This document shows positions 14,679 to 22,602 of a stretch of DNA of 46,471 bases, piece by piece. Origin of the DNA: Thermococcus sp. (GTDB lineage Archaea; Methanobacteriota_B; Thermococci; Thermococcales; Thermococcaceae); contig NZ_JALVAO010000070.1 in assembly GCF_027011145.1 (NCBI RefSeq), positions 1 to 46,471 of the forward strand. Direction: 5' to 3'. Position numbers and translations under genes: made by a program. Numbering within the stretch: position 1 is the first letter of the stretch; each line of letters opens with the position of its first letter. Under the pieces are notes generated by a model. The model saw nothing but the letters and a program-made list of their open reading frames with translations. It was not told the DNA's origin and made no database searches.

Positions 14679-15542
14679 ATGGAGCGCGCGGTTCTCAACG
14701 TAATGTCCCGCATCGGCCAGCACAGAAAACTCTACGAAAGAAACGAGGAGGCGGTAAAGCAACACCTCATAGGCGAGATTATGACCGCCCTCGGCTGGGA
14801 CTGGAGCAATCCCGAGGAGGTAAGGCCCGAGGAGAGGACAGAAGATGGAAGAGCCGACTACGCGCTCCTACTCAACGGGGAGATTGTCGCCTTTCTCGAG
14901 GCAAAAAACCTCTCTGTGAACGTCATAAAGCGGGACGAACCCCTCAGACAGCTCGCCCGCTACTGCTTCAGCAGGGGCGTTAAGTACGGAATCCTCACTA
15001 ACGGTGCCAAGTGGGTCGTCATCAAGGCCTTCGCCGAGGGAACTTCCCTCAGGGATCGCGTCCTCTTCACGGTGGATTTGGAGGAGGAACCCCTTGAGCG
15101 GGTTCTCGTCAAGCTCTCGCTCCTCTCGAAGGAGCGCATAGGGAAGCTGGAGCGACTCGCGACCCTTCTCAGTGCCCTTGAGATTGCCCACAAGAGCCTG
15201 CTAAACGAGGGTTTTGCCGAAGAGTCCCTCCTGAACTACCTCCGGTCAAGGAGCGGGCCTTCAATAGTGCCCGTTGATAAACTGTCCGGCGTTGAGGTTC
15301 CAAGGACCCTCTACGTTTATGAGAACGGCTGGAAGCCAATTCCCCTCCGGGATAGGAGTCTAAAGGGCGTCCTGATGGCGGTTCTCGACTACCTTGAGGA
15401 AAGGTCAAGTGGCGATAAGAAAGATGAAGTTAGAAGGGCCAGAAAACTGCTCTCGAGAATGGAACTGCCCCCCGAGAAGGTAATCCTACTCCTCAGGGAG
15501 ATAGAGCAGGAAGAGAGGATAAGAATTGGGGTGGAAGTGTAG
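14679..15542 (+). CDS. Restriction-endonuclease-like (HsdR N-terminal type) orphan nuclease
   Basis: A 287-residue protein. Residues about 20-140 match the N-terminal nuclease domain of type I restriction enzymes: a LIGEIMTALGWDW start, DGRADYALLLNGEIVAFLEAKN (D...ExK active site near residues 59-80), and a GVKYGILTNGAKWVVIKA motif. There is no helicase. The C-terminal half is charged and helical, with VPRTLYVYENGWKPIPLRDRSLKG before a last helical stretch; I recognise no domain there. It is far from the hsd locus and stands alone, with its own promoter. It may act in DNA repair or defence (inference). The start is set by GGTGGG and by the promoter position. Confidence 0.75.
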   Translation: MERAVLNVMSRIGQHRKLYERNEEAVKQHLIGEIMTALGWDWSNPEEVRPEERTEDGRADYALLLNGEIVAFLEAKNLSVNVIKRDEPLRQLARYCFSRGVKYGILTNGAKWVVIKAFAEGTSLRDRVLFTVDLEEEPLERVLVKLSLLSKERIGKLERLATLLSALEIAHKSLLNEGFAEESLLNYLRSRSGPSIVPVDKLSGVEVPRTLYVYENGWKPIPLRDRSLKGVLMAVLDYLEERSSGDKKDEVRRARKLLSRMELPPEKVILLLREIEQEERIRIGVEV

Positions 15543-15546
15543 TTTC

Positions 15547-16521
15547 TCACACAACCTTCCAGAGTTCGTCGCTTTCGGGTCTCCACGCGGGCCTTTCTTC
15601 ACCGTTCTCAACTATGATGCGCTTGTCCTCAGCTAAAAACTCACCGATGATGCTCGCCGTTATTCCGTTACTTAACAGTTCTTCCACCGTCTTCCTTGCC
15701 AGATCCCTTGGAACTGAGGCAAGAAGAACCCCCGAGCTTATGAGCGCGAGGGGACTTATGCCGAGATAGTTGCAGAGGGTTTTGGTCTCCTCCCGGATGG
15801 GAATTCTGTCGGCGTAAACCCTGAATCCTAGACCGGAAGCATCGGCCATCTCGTGGAGGCCGTTGAGGATTCCGCCCTCTGTGGGGTCATGCATCGCGTT
15901 TGCCACATTCCGTAGAACCCGCGCCTCGGGCAGAACGCTGAGGTAATCGATAAGCGCCGAAGCCCTCTCCAGAAGTTCTTCACCAAGAATGGGGGAAAGC
16001 CTTTCGCGAAGTTCCTCGGCTATTATTGATGTGCCTTCAAGACCCGCCCACTTCGTCATTACTATCGCGTCCCCGGGCTTTGCCCCGTCGGGTCTGACGA
16101 GCTTCTCCGCTTCGCCGAGCATCGTTCCGAGCACTATCGGCCTGTCGAGGCCGGGCGTCACCTCTGTGTGACCGCCAACGACGGCAACGCCGAGCTTCTC
16201 AGCCTCTCGGGATATCTCGTCGATTATTTCCTCCAAAAGTTCCTCGCTGGAATCCTCGGGCAGGAGCACGGTGACCAGAAACCACCTAGGTTCAGCGCCC
16301 ATGACCGCAACGTCGTTTGCGTTGACATGGAGGGCATAGAAGCCTATCCTCCTAGTTGCACCCGTTATCGGGTCACTCGATGCAACGAGCGTTCCCTCAA
16401 CCTTTATTGCAGAGCCGTCTATCCCAACGCCGGGGCCGATAATTACACCCTTTCCCTTCGAAGGAACCCTTGAAAGAACGAGCTTTTCTAGGAGCTCTGG
16501 GGGAAGTTTCCCGGGCTTCAT
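15547..16521 (-). CDS. AIR synthase-related (HypE/PurM-like) protein
   Basis: A 324-residue member of the PurM/HypE/SelD superfamily of ATP-binding enzymes. It has GPGVGIDGSAIKV near the N-terminus, VNANDVAVMGAEPRWFLVTVLLP (the nucleotide-binding NDhaamG-type motif), VVGGHTEVTPGLDRPIV and ANAMHDPTEGGILNGLHEMA, in the order seen in HypE-like proteins. It lacks the C-terminal cysteine of true HypE (the end is DELWKVV), so it is not the hydrogenase maturation enzyme. COG1973-type proteins of this sort are widespread in Archaea with no fixed reaction. ATG 16521 is preceded by GGTGGGAG. It follows ABCE1 on the same strand, about 40 bases on. Confidence 0.75.
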   Translation of the reverse strand: MKPGKLPPELLEKLVLSRVPSKGKGVIIGPGVGIDGSAIKVEGTLVASSDPITGATRRIGFYALHVNANDVAVMGAEPRWFLVTVLLPEDSSEELLEEIIDEISREAEKLGVAVVGGHTEVTPGLDRPIVLGTMLGEAEKLVRPDGAKPGDAIVMTKWAGLEGTSIIAEELRERLSPILGEELLERASALIDYLSVLPEARVLRNVANAMHDPTEGGILNGLHEMADASGLGFRVYADRIPIREETKTLCNYLGISPLALISSGVLLASVPRDLARKTVEELLSNGITASIIGEFLAEDKRIIVENGEERPAWRPESDELWKVV

Positions 16522-16561
16522 GCTCCCACCGGGAAAAGTTATCGGAAGAAAAGAAAAGCCT

Positions 16562-18334
16562 TTAGGTGTAGTAGTACTCACCCTTCTCTTTCTGCTCCCT
16601 GTCCTTAACGCTTCCCTCTTTGTTGGCCCTCGGCCTTCCGGTATCTGGGTCGCGCCTGAAGGTTATTCCCACCGAAGCCAAGAACCTGTTCATGCCCTCG
16701 CGCATGCCCATCGGCTTGCTGGCTCTTCCGAACCTGCCAGGCTGTCCCTCGAAGACTATCAGGCGGTCACTCAGGTAGTCAACCATCATTACGTCGTGCT
16801 CGACTATCAGAGCTGTTTTCTCGTTCTTGGCCATGAGCGAGCGTATCGCCTTTGAAACAGCCAGCCTCTGCTCAACGTCGAGATGAGCTGAAGGCTCGTC
16901 GAGTAGGTAGAGGTCAGCATCGCGTATCAGGCAGGCCGTTATGGCAACCCTCTGGAGTTCACCGCCGGAGAGCTCATTAACGTTCTTGTCGTAGAGGTCT
17001 GGAATGCCCAGGGGATTAAGGAGCTCGCTCTTGTAGAAACTGCTCATTAATTTACTCGCGTCGATTTTGCTCAAAAGCTCGTAAACCGTTCCCTCGTAGT
17101 CGGTCTTTATGTACTGGGGCTTGTAACTAACCGTTAGCGACCAGTCAACTTCCCCCTCAGTCGGTTTTTCAACGCCGGCAAGCATCTTCACGAAGGTTGT
17201 CTTACCGATTCCGTTCGGGCCGACTATTCCGACTACTTCGCCAACGTAGAGCTCTCCTCCCTCCGCCTCCAGCCTGAAGGAACCGTAGTCCTTAACCAGG
17301 GGAGAATATTCAACGAGTATTTCACCCTCCTGGCTCTTTCTTTCGCTCTTCTTGCTGAAGTTTATCTCGTAGGGCCTGAAGCGGACGTTTTCATCGCGAA
17401 GGTAGCCCCTGAGAAACTCGTTTATGCCGTTCCTCGTTGATTTCGGCTGTGAGAATATACCGTAGGCTCCGGGTTTACCGTAGACCACGTGAATTATGTC
17501 GCTCATGTAGTCGAGTATCGCCAAATCGTGCTCGACCGTTAGAACGTTCTTGCCCGAATCGGCCAGCCTTCTTATGATTTTGGCAATCCTGAGCCTCTGC
17601 CTTATGTCGAGGTAGCTCGAAGGCTCGTCAAAGAAGTAGAACTCGGCCTTCCTGAGGAGGGCGGCCGCTATGGCAACCCTCTGAAGTTCACCACCGGATA
17701 GTTGTTTTATGTCCCTGTCGAGTATGTCCTCGAGTTCAAGCTCTTTAACAACTTCCTCAAACCTTCCGCCCTCGTCGGCCCTCTTGAGGAGCTCGCGAAC
17801 CTTGCCCTTAACGGCCTTTGGAATCAAATCAACGTACTGGGGCTTGACAACGGGCCTTATTTCTCCGTTTTTGAGCCTCTCGAAGTAGCTCTGAAGTTCG
17901 TTTCCTCGGAAGGCCTTTATCACGTTGTCCCAAGAATCGTTATCGGAGCAGAGGTTTGGAATCAACTGCCCTGAGAGGATTCTGACTGCTGTGGTTTTAC
18001 CGGTTCCGTTGGGTCCGAGGATGCCAACTACCATTCCCTCCTTCACGACGGGGAGGCGGTAGAGGACGAAACCGTTAACTCCGTAGCGGTGGACGCAGTC
18101 CTCATCGAGCTGTTCGGGCAGGTTGACGATTGTTATTGCATTGAAGGGACACTTATGGACGCAGATTCCACAGCCGGTACAGCTAGCTTCTTGAATTACC
18201 GGCCTGTAGTTCTCCTCGTCTATGACTATTGCCTCACCGCCCATTCTGTTGACTGGACAGACTCGCTCGCAGAGAAAGTGACCGCACTTGTCGGGATTAC
18301 ACTTGTCGTAGTCGATGACCGCTATCCTTGCCAT
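16562..18334 (-). CDS. ABCE1 (Rli1) ribosome-recycling ATPase
   Basis: A 590-residue soluble twin-ATPase that splits ribosomes after termination and joins in initiation. The N-terminal iron-sulfur domain has CNPDKCGHFLCERVCP and CTGCGICVHKCP, eight cysteines for two 4Fe-4S clusters. The first ATPase domain has GPNGTGKTT, LSGGELQRVAIAAALL and YFFDEPSSYLD; the second has GPNGIGKTT, LSGGELQRVAITACLI and LYLLDEPSAHLD. No membrane part exists. All catalytic motifs look intact and the length is standard. ATG 18334 is chosen over upstream GTG codons that lie within the GGTGGTGGGA ribosome-binding site. Essential in Archaea generally. Confidence 0.97.
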   Translation of the reverse strand: MARIAVIDYDKCNPDKCGHFLCERVCPVNRMGGEAIVIDEENYRPVIQEASCTGCGICVHKCPFNAITIVNLPEQLDEDCVHRYGVNGFVLYRLPVVKEGMVVGILGPNGTGKTTAVRILSGQLIPNLCSDNDSWDNVIKAFRGNELQSYFERLKNGEIRPVVKPQYVDLIPKAVKGKVRELLKRADEGGRFEEVVKELELEDILDRDIKQLSGGELQRVAIAAALLRKAEFYFFDEPSSYLDIRQRLRIAKIIRRLADSGKNVLTVEHDLAILDYMSDIIHVVYGKPGAYGIFSQPKSTRNGINEFLRGYLRDENVRFRPYEINFSKKSERKSQEGEILVEYSPLVKDYGSFRLEAEGGELYVGEVVGIVGPNGIGKTTFVKMLAGVEKPTEGEVDWSLTVSYKPQYIKTDYEGTVYELLSKIDASKLMSSFYKSELLNPLGIPDLYDKNVNELSGGELQRVAITACLIRDADLYLLDEPSAHLDVEQRLAVSKAIRSLMAKNEKTALIVEHDVMMVDYLSDRLIVFEGQPGRFGRASKPMGMREGMNRFLASVGITFRRDPDTGRPRANKEGSVKDREQKEKGEYYYT

Positions 18335-18436
18335 TCCCACCACCGGGTTAGGCTGATGGGGAGGATTTTAAAGGGTTGCGGGATTGTTGTCAAACTTAAA
18401 CCCCTGGCATTGTTTCGGCTGTGATGCAAAATGACA

Positions 18437-19079
18437 TCAACCCTCAAGCATAAATAACGCCCTCAGCCTTGCCCTCCCCTTCGTCCGCTCCCTCAAAAGC
18501 TCCATCAGACTCTCCGCTTCGCCCTTCCTCGTCTCGACGGTGAACTTCACAAGCTGGCCGTATTCCTCCCCCACAACCCTCCCGTCGGCGTCCTCAACGG
18601 TTTTCTTTACCGTATGGAAGAGGTTATAGGGGAAGGTAACCTCGAAGCGTTCCGTTTCATAGACCTCAACGATTCCCGCCTTCTCTATGGCCCTGCTTGC
18701 GGCATCGCTGTACGCTTTAACAAGCCCGCCGTAGCCGAGCTTTATGCCACCGAAGTAGCGCGTAACCACGACCACGACGTTGCTTAACTCCCTGTTCTGA
18801 ATGACCTTTAGGATGGGCTTTCCGGCGGAGCCCTTCGGCTCGCCGTCGTCATCGTAACGGACAGCGAAGTTCCTGCCGTCGTTAATAACGGTCGTTAATA
18901 ACGTAAGCCGAAACGTTGTGGGTCGCGTCGCCGTGGTGGTTTTTGATTTTTGCTATGAACTTCCTCGCTTCCTCCTCCGTGTTGGCCGGCGAGGCGTAGC
19001 CTATGAAGACTGACTTCTTGACGATGAGCCTGGCATTTCCAAAGCCCTTCAGCGTTTTGTAGCCCATTTCTCCTATCAT
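18437..19079 (-). pseudogene. IMPACT/YigZ family (UPF0029) gene, frameshifted
   Basis: Read on the reverse strand, the first part begins at 19079 with GYKTLKGFGNARLIVKKSVF and continues to HHGDATHNVSAYVINDRY before a stop at 18882-18884. The rest, in another frame, continues through YDDDGEPKGSAGKPIL, VVVVVTRYFGGIKLGYGGLV and a complete C-terminal domain to 18437. The break is an exact 13-bp tandem duplication at 18878-18903. Removing one copy restores a continuous protein of about 200 residues with AYVINDGRNFAVRYDDDGEP, as in intact family members. IMPACT/YigZ proteins affect translation or stress responses. Either the gene is truly disrupted, or the duplication is reversible, or the sequence has an error. 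Its start overlaps the HAD gene stop. Confidence 0.85.
18878..18903. repeat. Exact 13-bp tandem duplication causing a frameshift
   Basis: GTCGTTAATAACG occurs twice back to back (18878-18890 and 18891-18903) inside the IMPACT-family gene. Because 13 is not a multiple of three, the second copy shifts the frame and brings in a stop. Confidence 0.95.
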
Positions 19080-19522
19080 CTCCTCAGGGTAGCGATGAGC
19101 TTCCTTTCATCGAGGAGCATCTCTATGGCGTCCTTAACGTCCCTGACAACTATGTCGCTGGCTAAAAGGGCATCAACCGTCGCACCCTCGTTACCAATCA
19201 CGCAGAAAGCCAGCTCCGCCTTCTCGAGCATCGCGACGTCGTTGTTTCCGTTTCCAACCGCCACATAGGGAGCGTAACCATCCGCTATTTCGGCCTTCTC
19301 CGCACCGCTTGAGACCCTCTCTATCCTTATCGGAAGCCCCTTAAACTCCCTCTCCAGCGTCCCGAAGGTGTCCGCGCTGAGAACAACTACAGTATACTGG
19401 TCGGCAAGCTTCACAAGAAGTTCCTTAACGTCCTCGGGGACTTTCCCCTCCTTTCCCAGAGTCCCGTTCAGGTCGAAGAGAACAGCGCTAAATTCGAGCT
19501 TTCCATAGCCGGGAATCTCCAT
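19076..19522 (-). CDS. HAD-like soluble phosphatase (P-type ATPase-like)
   Basis: A 148-residue HAD-superfamily hydrolase related to the soluble P-type-ATPase-like phosphatases (COG4087). Motif I is VLFDLNGTLG: the nucleophile Asp is present, but the second Asp of the usual DxD is Asn, as in P-type ATPases. Motif II is VVVLSADTFG and motif IV VAVGNGNNDVAML, with the GNGxND form. There is no cap domain or membrane segment. Start ATG 19522 follows GGGGTGG. The gene overlaps the broken IMPACT-family gene by four bases, so they formed an operon. Substrate unknown. Confidence 0.8.
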   Translation of the reverse strand: MEIPGYGKLEFSAVLFDLNGTLGKEGKVPEDVKELLVKLADQYTVVVLSADTFGTLEREFKGLPIRIERVSSGAEKAEIADGYAPYVAVGNGNNDVAMLEKAELAFCVIGNEGATVDALLASDIVVRDVKDAIEMLLDERKLIATLRR

Positions 19523-19596
19523 AATACCACCCCCTCAAAGTTAAGTGCAAAGTTTTTAAACGATTGGCTCTAACCCCTCTTGGATACATAGGAGAC

Positions 19597-19614
19597 GAGT
19601 TAAAGTATTAACTC
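19597..19614. promoter_or_regulatory. Palindromic site before the PAP2-type gene
   Basis: GAGTTAA and TTAACTC form a perfect 7-bp inverted repeat separated by AGTA, placed just before the ribosome-binding site GGGGGATAAG and near the expected transcription start. This is a common position for a repressor operator. An RNA hairpin is the alternative. Confidence 0.45.
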
Positions 19615-19627
19615 TGGGGGATAAGAA

Positions 19628-20443
19628 ATGAACACATTCCTGGCAAGGCTTCGCGACAGGGATGTCCTCGTTCGGCTCAATGCTTTTATCCTCAGCTACT
19701 TCGGCTGGATAGCCTTCGGGGTTCTGTACGGATATATTGGAAAGTGGAGCGTTGACATAACAAAATACTTCTTGAAACTTCCGCTAACATCTAAGTCTCT
19801 CGTGATTGGGCTCTTGAGCTTTACAAAATCACTAACTCCTCTCTATGACCTGCTCAAGAGTATCTATTATTTCGGGTTCGCAGGTTCAATAGGGTTTATG
19901 GTCTTTTATGTTCTCTTATATTTGCAGGACTTTCAGACGTCCGATGAACTTCTCGCGAGGTACATAATGGCCTACTGCGGAGCGGGGGCAATTTACCTGG
20001 TTTTCCATACGTATGCCCCCCACTACATCTACCACATCCCCGGATATTCAATGGAGAACACCCTACTTACAAGGCAGGAGTTCGTCCTACCTTCGCTCCA
20101 CAACACTTTCGCAGCGATAAATATAATGACAGTATGGAGGTATAGAAAACGCCTTGGGGGCAAAGTCTTGATAGTGATAAATACTCTTATTCCCTTTGCC
20201 ACAGTTCTTCTCGGTCACCATTGGATATATGATGTCATAACAGGCTTTTTACTGGCCATAGCTGTGTCCAGAGTAACCAATGGATGGGCTATCAGGATAC
20301 CCATGTTCATATACTCCCTCGAGCTCAAATCTCTAGAAGCAATCACAATGTTTAACATTGCCCTCGCAACCCTGATGTTTTTAATAGCTTTGGATCCACA
20401 AAAGTGGATTCTCCTCATAAGGAGTATTCTAAACCAACCCTGA
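19628..20443 (+). CDS. PAP2-family membrane phosphatase
   Basis: A 271-residue integral membrane protein with about six hydrophobic segments. The PAP2/phosphatidic-acid phosphatase motifs are present in the second half: RQEFVLPSLHNTFA (the PSxH motif, residues about 155-168) and LLGHHWIYDVITGFLLA (the final His and Asp of the active site). This resembles PAP2_3/inositol-phosphorylceramide-synthase-like proteins, which hydrolyse or exchange phospholipid or polyprenyl phosphate head groups at the outer membrane face. The lipid used here is unknown. A palindrome and GGGGGATAAG lie just upstream. It is divergent from the HAD gene, and the tRNA-Thr promoter follows its stop immediately. Confidence 0.75.
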   Translation: MNTFLARLRDRDVLVRLNAFILSYFGWIAFGVLYGYIGKWSVDITKYFLKLPLTSKSLVIGLLSFTKSLTPLYDLLKSIYYFGFAGSIGFMVFYVLLYLQDFQTSDELLARYIMAYCGAGAIYLVFHTYAPHYIYHIPGYSMENTLLTRQEFVLPSLHNTFAAINIMTVWRYRKRLGGKVLIVINTLIPFATVLLGHHWIYDVITGFLLAIAVSRVTNGWAIRIPMFIYSLELKSLEAITMFNIALATLMFLIALDPQKWILLIRSILNQP

Positions 20444-20444
20444 G

Positions 20445-20458
20445 AAAAGCTTATAAAT
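20445..20458 (+). promoter_or_regulatory. TATA promoter for tRNA-Thr
   Basis: GAAAAGCTTATAAA is a strong archaeal TATA region ending about 25 bases before the mature tRNA 5' end. Confidence 0.6.
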
Positions 20459-20482
20459 TATGGTTCTTTCCCATAGAACGGT

Positions 20483-20559
20483 GCCGGGGTAGCCTAGCTC
20501 GGTAGGGCGGGGGACTCGTAATCCCCAGGTCCCGGGTTCAAATCCCGGTCCCGGCTCCA
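20483..20559 (+). tRNA. tRNA-Thr (anticodon CGT)
   Basis: A 77-base cloverleaf with encoded CCA. The acceptor stem is GCCGGGG with TCCCGGC; the D-arm is GCCTAGCTCGGTAGGGC; the anticodon stem GGGGA/TCCCC encloses the loop CTCGTAA, with anticodon CGT at 20517-20519; the T-arm is CCGGG-TTCAAAT-CCCGG. It has no intron. It reads ACG threonine codons. Confidence 0.97.
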
Positions 20560-20976
20560 TCATTTTACAAGAAAACCGCTTTTTATCGTTATAGTTGCCT
20601 CTGTTTCTTTATCAGACAGGATAATCAAATAAAACTTACCCCCCTTAGGACTTCTCCAAATTTTCTTTGCGTTCTTGACGTTGGAAACATAGAAATAACA
20701 AAGAGCTTTGCCTCCTGTTTTGAGTCTTTCTAATCCAGTTGAGTCCGTTATGCATAAGGTGACTGGTTCTCGAGATGAAACGTCAATAGAAACGGTAAGA
20801 AAACTGCCATCAATTGAAAGAGACTTTGGATAATTTGGATATAAAAAGATATGATAGGTGGCGCTCGACTCAGTAGCCACTACGAAACCGATGAACACCA
20901 CTGCTACCACTGAAAACGCAAAGAGCATCGCGGTCAATTTTTTGGTACCCCTCGCACTCCTTGTTACGTTGAACAT
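20560..20976 (-). CDS. Small exported or membrane-anchored hypothetical protein
   Basis: A 138-residue protein with a basic N-terminus (MFNVTRSARGTKKLT) and one hydrophobic segment, AMLFAFSVVAVVFIGFVVA, at residues 16-34, acting as a signal or anchor. The rest is beta-rich with two cysteines (TLCITDSTG and GKALCYFYV), suggesting a disulfide-linked extracellular domain. No family is recognised. Its stop codon begins one base after the CCA of tRNA-Thr on the other strand. A TATA box at 21008-21020 gives it its own promoter. The composition is AT-rich relative to panB. Confidence 0.6.
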   Translation of the reverse strand: MFNVTRSARGTKKLTAMLFAFSVVAVVFIGFVVATESSATYHIFLYPNYPKSLSIDGSFLTVSIDVSSREPVTLCITDSTGLERLKTGGKALCYFYVSNVKNAKKIWRSPKGGKFYLIILSDKETEATITIKSGFLVK

Positions 20977-21007
20977 ACCACTGCCACCATTAGATAATTT
21001 GCAAAAA

Positions 21008-21020
21008 CCCCTTATAAACC
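21008..21020 (-). promoter_or_regulatory. Promoter of the small exported protein gene
   Basis: On the reverse strand, AGGTTTATAAGGG is a good TATA box about 35-40 bases before the start codon at 20976, giving a short leader. Confidence 0.45.
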
Positions 21021-21104
21021 TTGAAGTTTAAACAATCCAAAACTAGACAGTAGTTACAAAGAAGGGCTGAAAGGCCATAAAATTGGAAGGAATCCAAAAA
21101 GTCG

Positions 21105-21956
21105 TTAAAGGTTGATTCTTTCAAGGACGTTCCTAGCTTTTCTGTTGAATTCTTCCTTATCCTGATATTCCCAGTAGTGCTCACCGCTTGGAAATTCTCC
21201 AGTCTTAACTTCGCGGTTGTAGTCCTGGAGGGCCTTTAAAATAACCCCGTTCAGGTTGGCGTAGCGTTTCGCGAAGGGCGGTGAGTTCTCGTAGATTCCA
21301 AGGACGTCGTGCCAGACAAGAACCTGCCCATCAACCCATGGTCCGGAGCCTATCCCTATAGTCGGTATCGAGACTTCCTCGGTTACAAGTTTTGCAACAT
21401 CTGCTAGGGTAAACTCAAGGACAACGGCAAAGGCTCCCGCCCTTTCAAGGGCCTTCGCGTCCCTGAGAATCTCCTCTATTTCCTCTTCCGTCTCCCCCAT
21501 AATCCTGTAACCACCGAGCCTGAGGTACCGCTGGGGCGTTAAACCCGTGTGCCCCATGACCGGGATTCCCATTCTCACGAGCTTTTTCACGAGCTTCTCA
21601 TAATCAGCACCGCCCTCAATCTTCACCGCATCGGCTCCCGCCTGAATCAACCTTACGGCGTTCCTAACGCCTTCCTCAATGCTCACTTCATAGCTGGAAA
21701 AGGGCATGTCAGCCAAAACCAGGGCTCTCTTTACGGCTTTCGCGACTGCCCTCGTGTGGAATACCATCTGCTCCATGGTCACGTTCAGCGTGTTCTCATC
21801 GCCGTAAACAACCATCCCAAGGGAATCGCCCACGAAGACGATGTCAATCCCTGCCTTATCAGCCAGAAGCGCGGAGGGATAATCGTAGGCGGTAATCATC
21901 GTGATTTTCTCCCTTCCCTTCATCTCGCGGATTTTTTTCGGCGTTACCTCCCTCAT
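21105..21956 (-). CDS. panB: Ketopantoate hydroxymethyltransferase
   Basis: A 283-residue TIM-barrel enzyme that adds a one-carbon unit from methylene-tetrahydrofolate (or an archaeal pterin) to 2-oxoisovalerate, giving ketopantoate for coenzyme A synthesis. Family motifs are clear: [33 protein letters not shown] (metal-binding Asp), [30 protein letters not shown] and [20 protein letters not shown]. The length is standard. It is monocistronic and divergent from the archease gene. No other pantothenate gene is nearby. Confidence 0.97.
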   Translation of the reverse strand: MREVTPKKIREMKGREKITMITAYDYPSALLADKAGIDIVFVGDSLGMVVYGDENTLNVTMEQMVFHTRAVAKAVKRALVLADMPFSSYEVSIEEGVRNAVRLIQAGADAVKIEGGADYEKLVKKLVRMGIPVMGHTGLTPQRYLRLGGYRIMGETEEEIEEILRDAKALERAGAFAVVLEFTLADVAKLVTEEVSIPTIGIGSGPWVDGQVLVWHDVLGIYENSPPFAKRYANLNGVILKALQDYNREVKTGEFPSGEHYWEYQDKEEFNRKARNVLERINL

Positions 21957-22010
21957 GCTACCACCGGTGTCTTTTCGATGGCGGTCTAATTAACGGTTTC
22001 GATTGGTGGG

Positions 22011-22018
22011 GTTTATAA
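22011..22018 (+). promoter_or_regulatory. TATA box upstream of the archease gene
   Basis: GTTTATAA predicts transcription from about 22038-22042. That leaves about 120 bases before the archease ATG, unusually long for Thermococcus, and the frame through this leader is open (a GTG at 22051 is in frame). Confidence 0.5.
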
Positions 22019-22161
22019 GCCAGATGGCGAGAACTAAACGGGGAAACCACGTGAATGAGGAGTGGAAGTTCTTTGAACCTATAAATGTTAATGGGATTTC
22101 ACTCAGAAAACTCATCCGAGAGATGAGAGACGATAGAGAAAGGAGAATTATGGGTGAGGTG

Positions 22162-22593
22162 ATGGAAATGAGAACCTGGGAGCATTACGAGCACACCGCT
22201 GACATAGGCGTTCGCGGTTACGGCTCAACCCTTGAGGAGGCCTTTGAGGCAGTGGCGCTTGGCCTTTTCGATGTTATGGTTGACGTGAGGAAAGTCGAAC
22301 CGAAGGAATGCAGGGAGGTAGAGGTTGAGGAAGAGGACCTGGAGGCGCTCCTCTATTCGTTCCTTGAGGAACTCCTAGTGCTCCACGACATGGAGGGGCT
22401 TGTATTTGGAGACGTAAAGGTCGAGATAGAGAAGACAGAGAATGGGTATAAGCTCAAGGCTAAGGCCTGCGGTGAACCCCTGAGCGAGAAGCACGAGCCG
22501 AAGGAAGAAGTGAAGGCCATCACCTACCACGACATGAAGATTGAGAAACTTCCCGACGGCAGGTGGATGGCGCAGTTCGTCCCGGACCTGTGA
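22162..22593 (+). CDS. Archease, RNA-processing chaperone
   Basis: A 143-residue archease. The core matches the family: [35 protein letters not shown] at the start (with the metal-binding Asp in HTADIG), [14 protein letters not shown] in the middle and [11 protein letters not shown] near the end. Archease helps RtcB turn over and, in Pyrococcus abyssi, improves the specificity of the adjacent tRNA m5C methyltransferase. Here the methyltransferase is next door and rtcB lies about 1.5 kb on. ATG 22162 is chosen by GGTGA upstream and by usual family length. The frame is open back to GTG 22051 or further, so an N-terminal extension of about 37 residues ([20 protein letters not shown]...) could be translated. 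Confidence 0.92.
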   Translation: MEMRTWEHYEHTADIGVRGYGSTLEEAFEAVALGLFDVMVDVRKVEPKECREVEVEEEDLEALLYSFLEELLVLHDMEGLVFGDVKVEIEKTENGYKLKAKACGEPLSEKHEPKEEVKAITYHDMKIEKLPDGRWMAQFVPDL

Positions 22594-22602
22594 GGTGGTT
22601 CC

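Noticed and set aside
15547-16521. Hydrogenase maturation factor HypE
   Set aside because: The C-terminal cysteine required for carbamoyl transfer is missing and no hyp genes are nearby.
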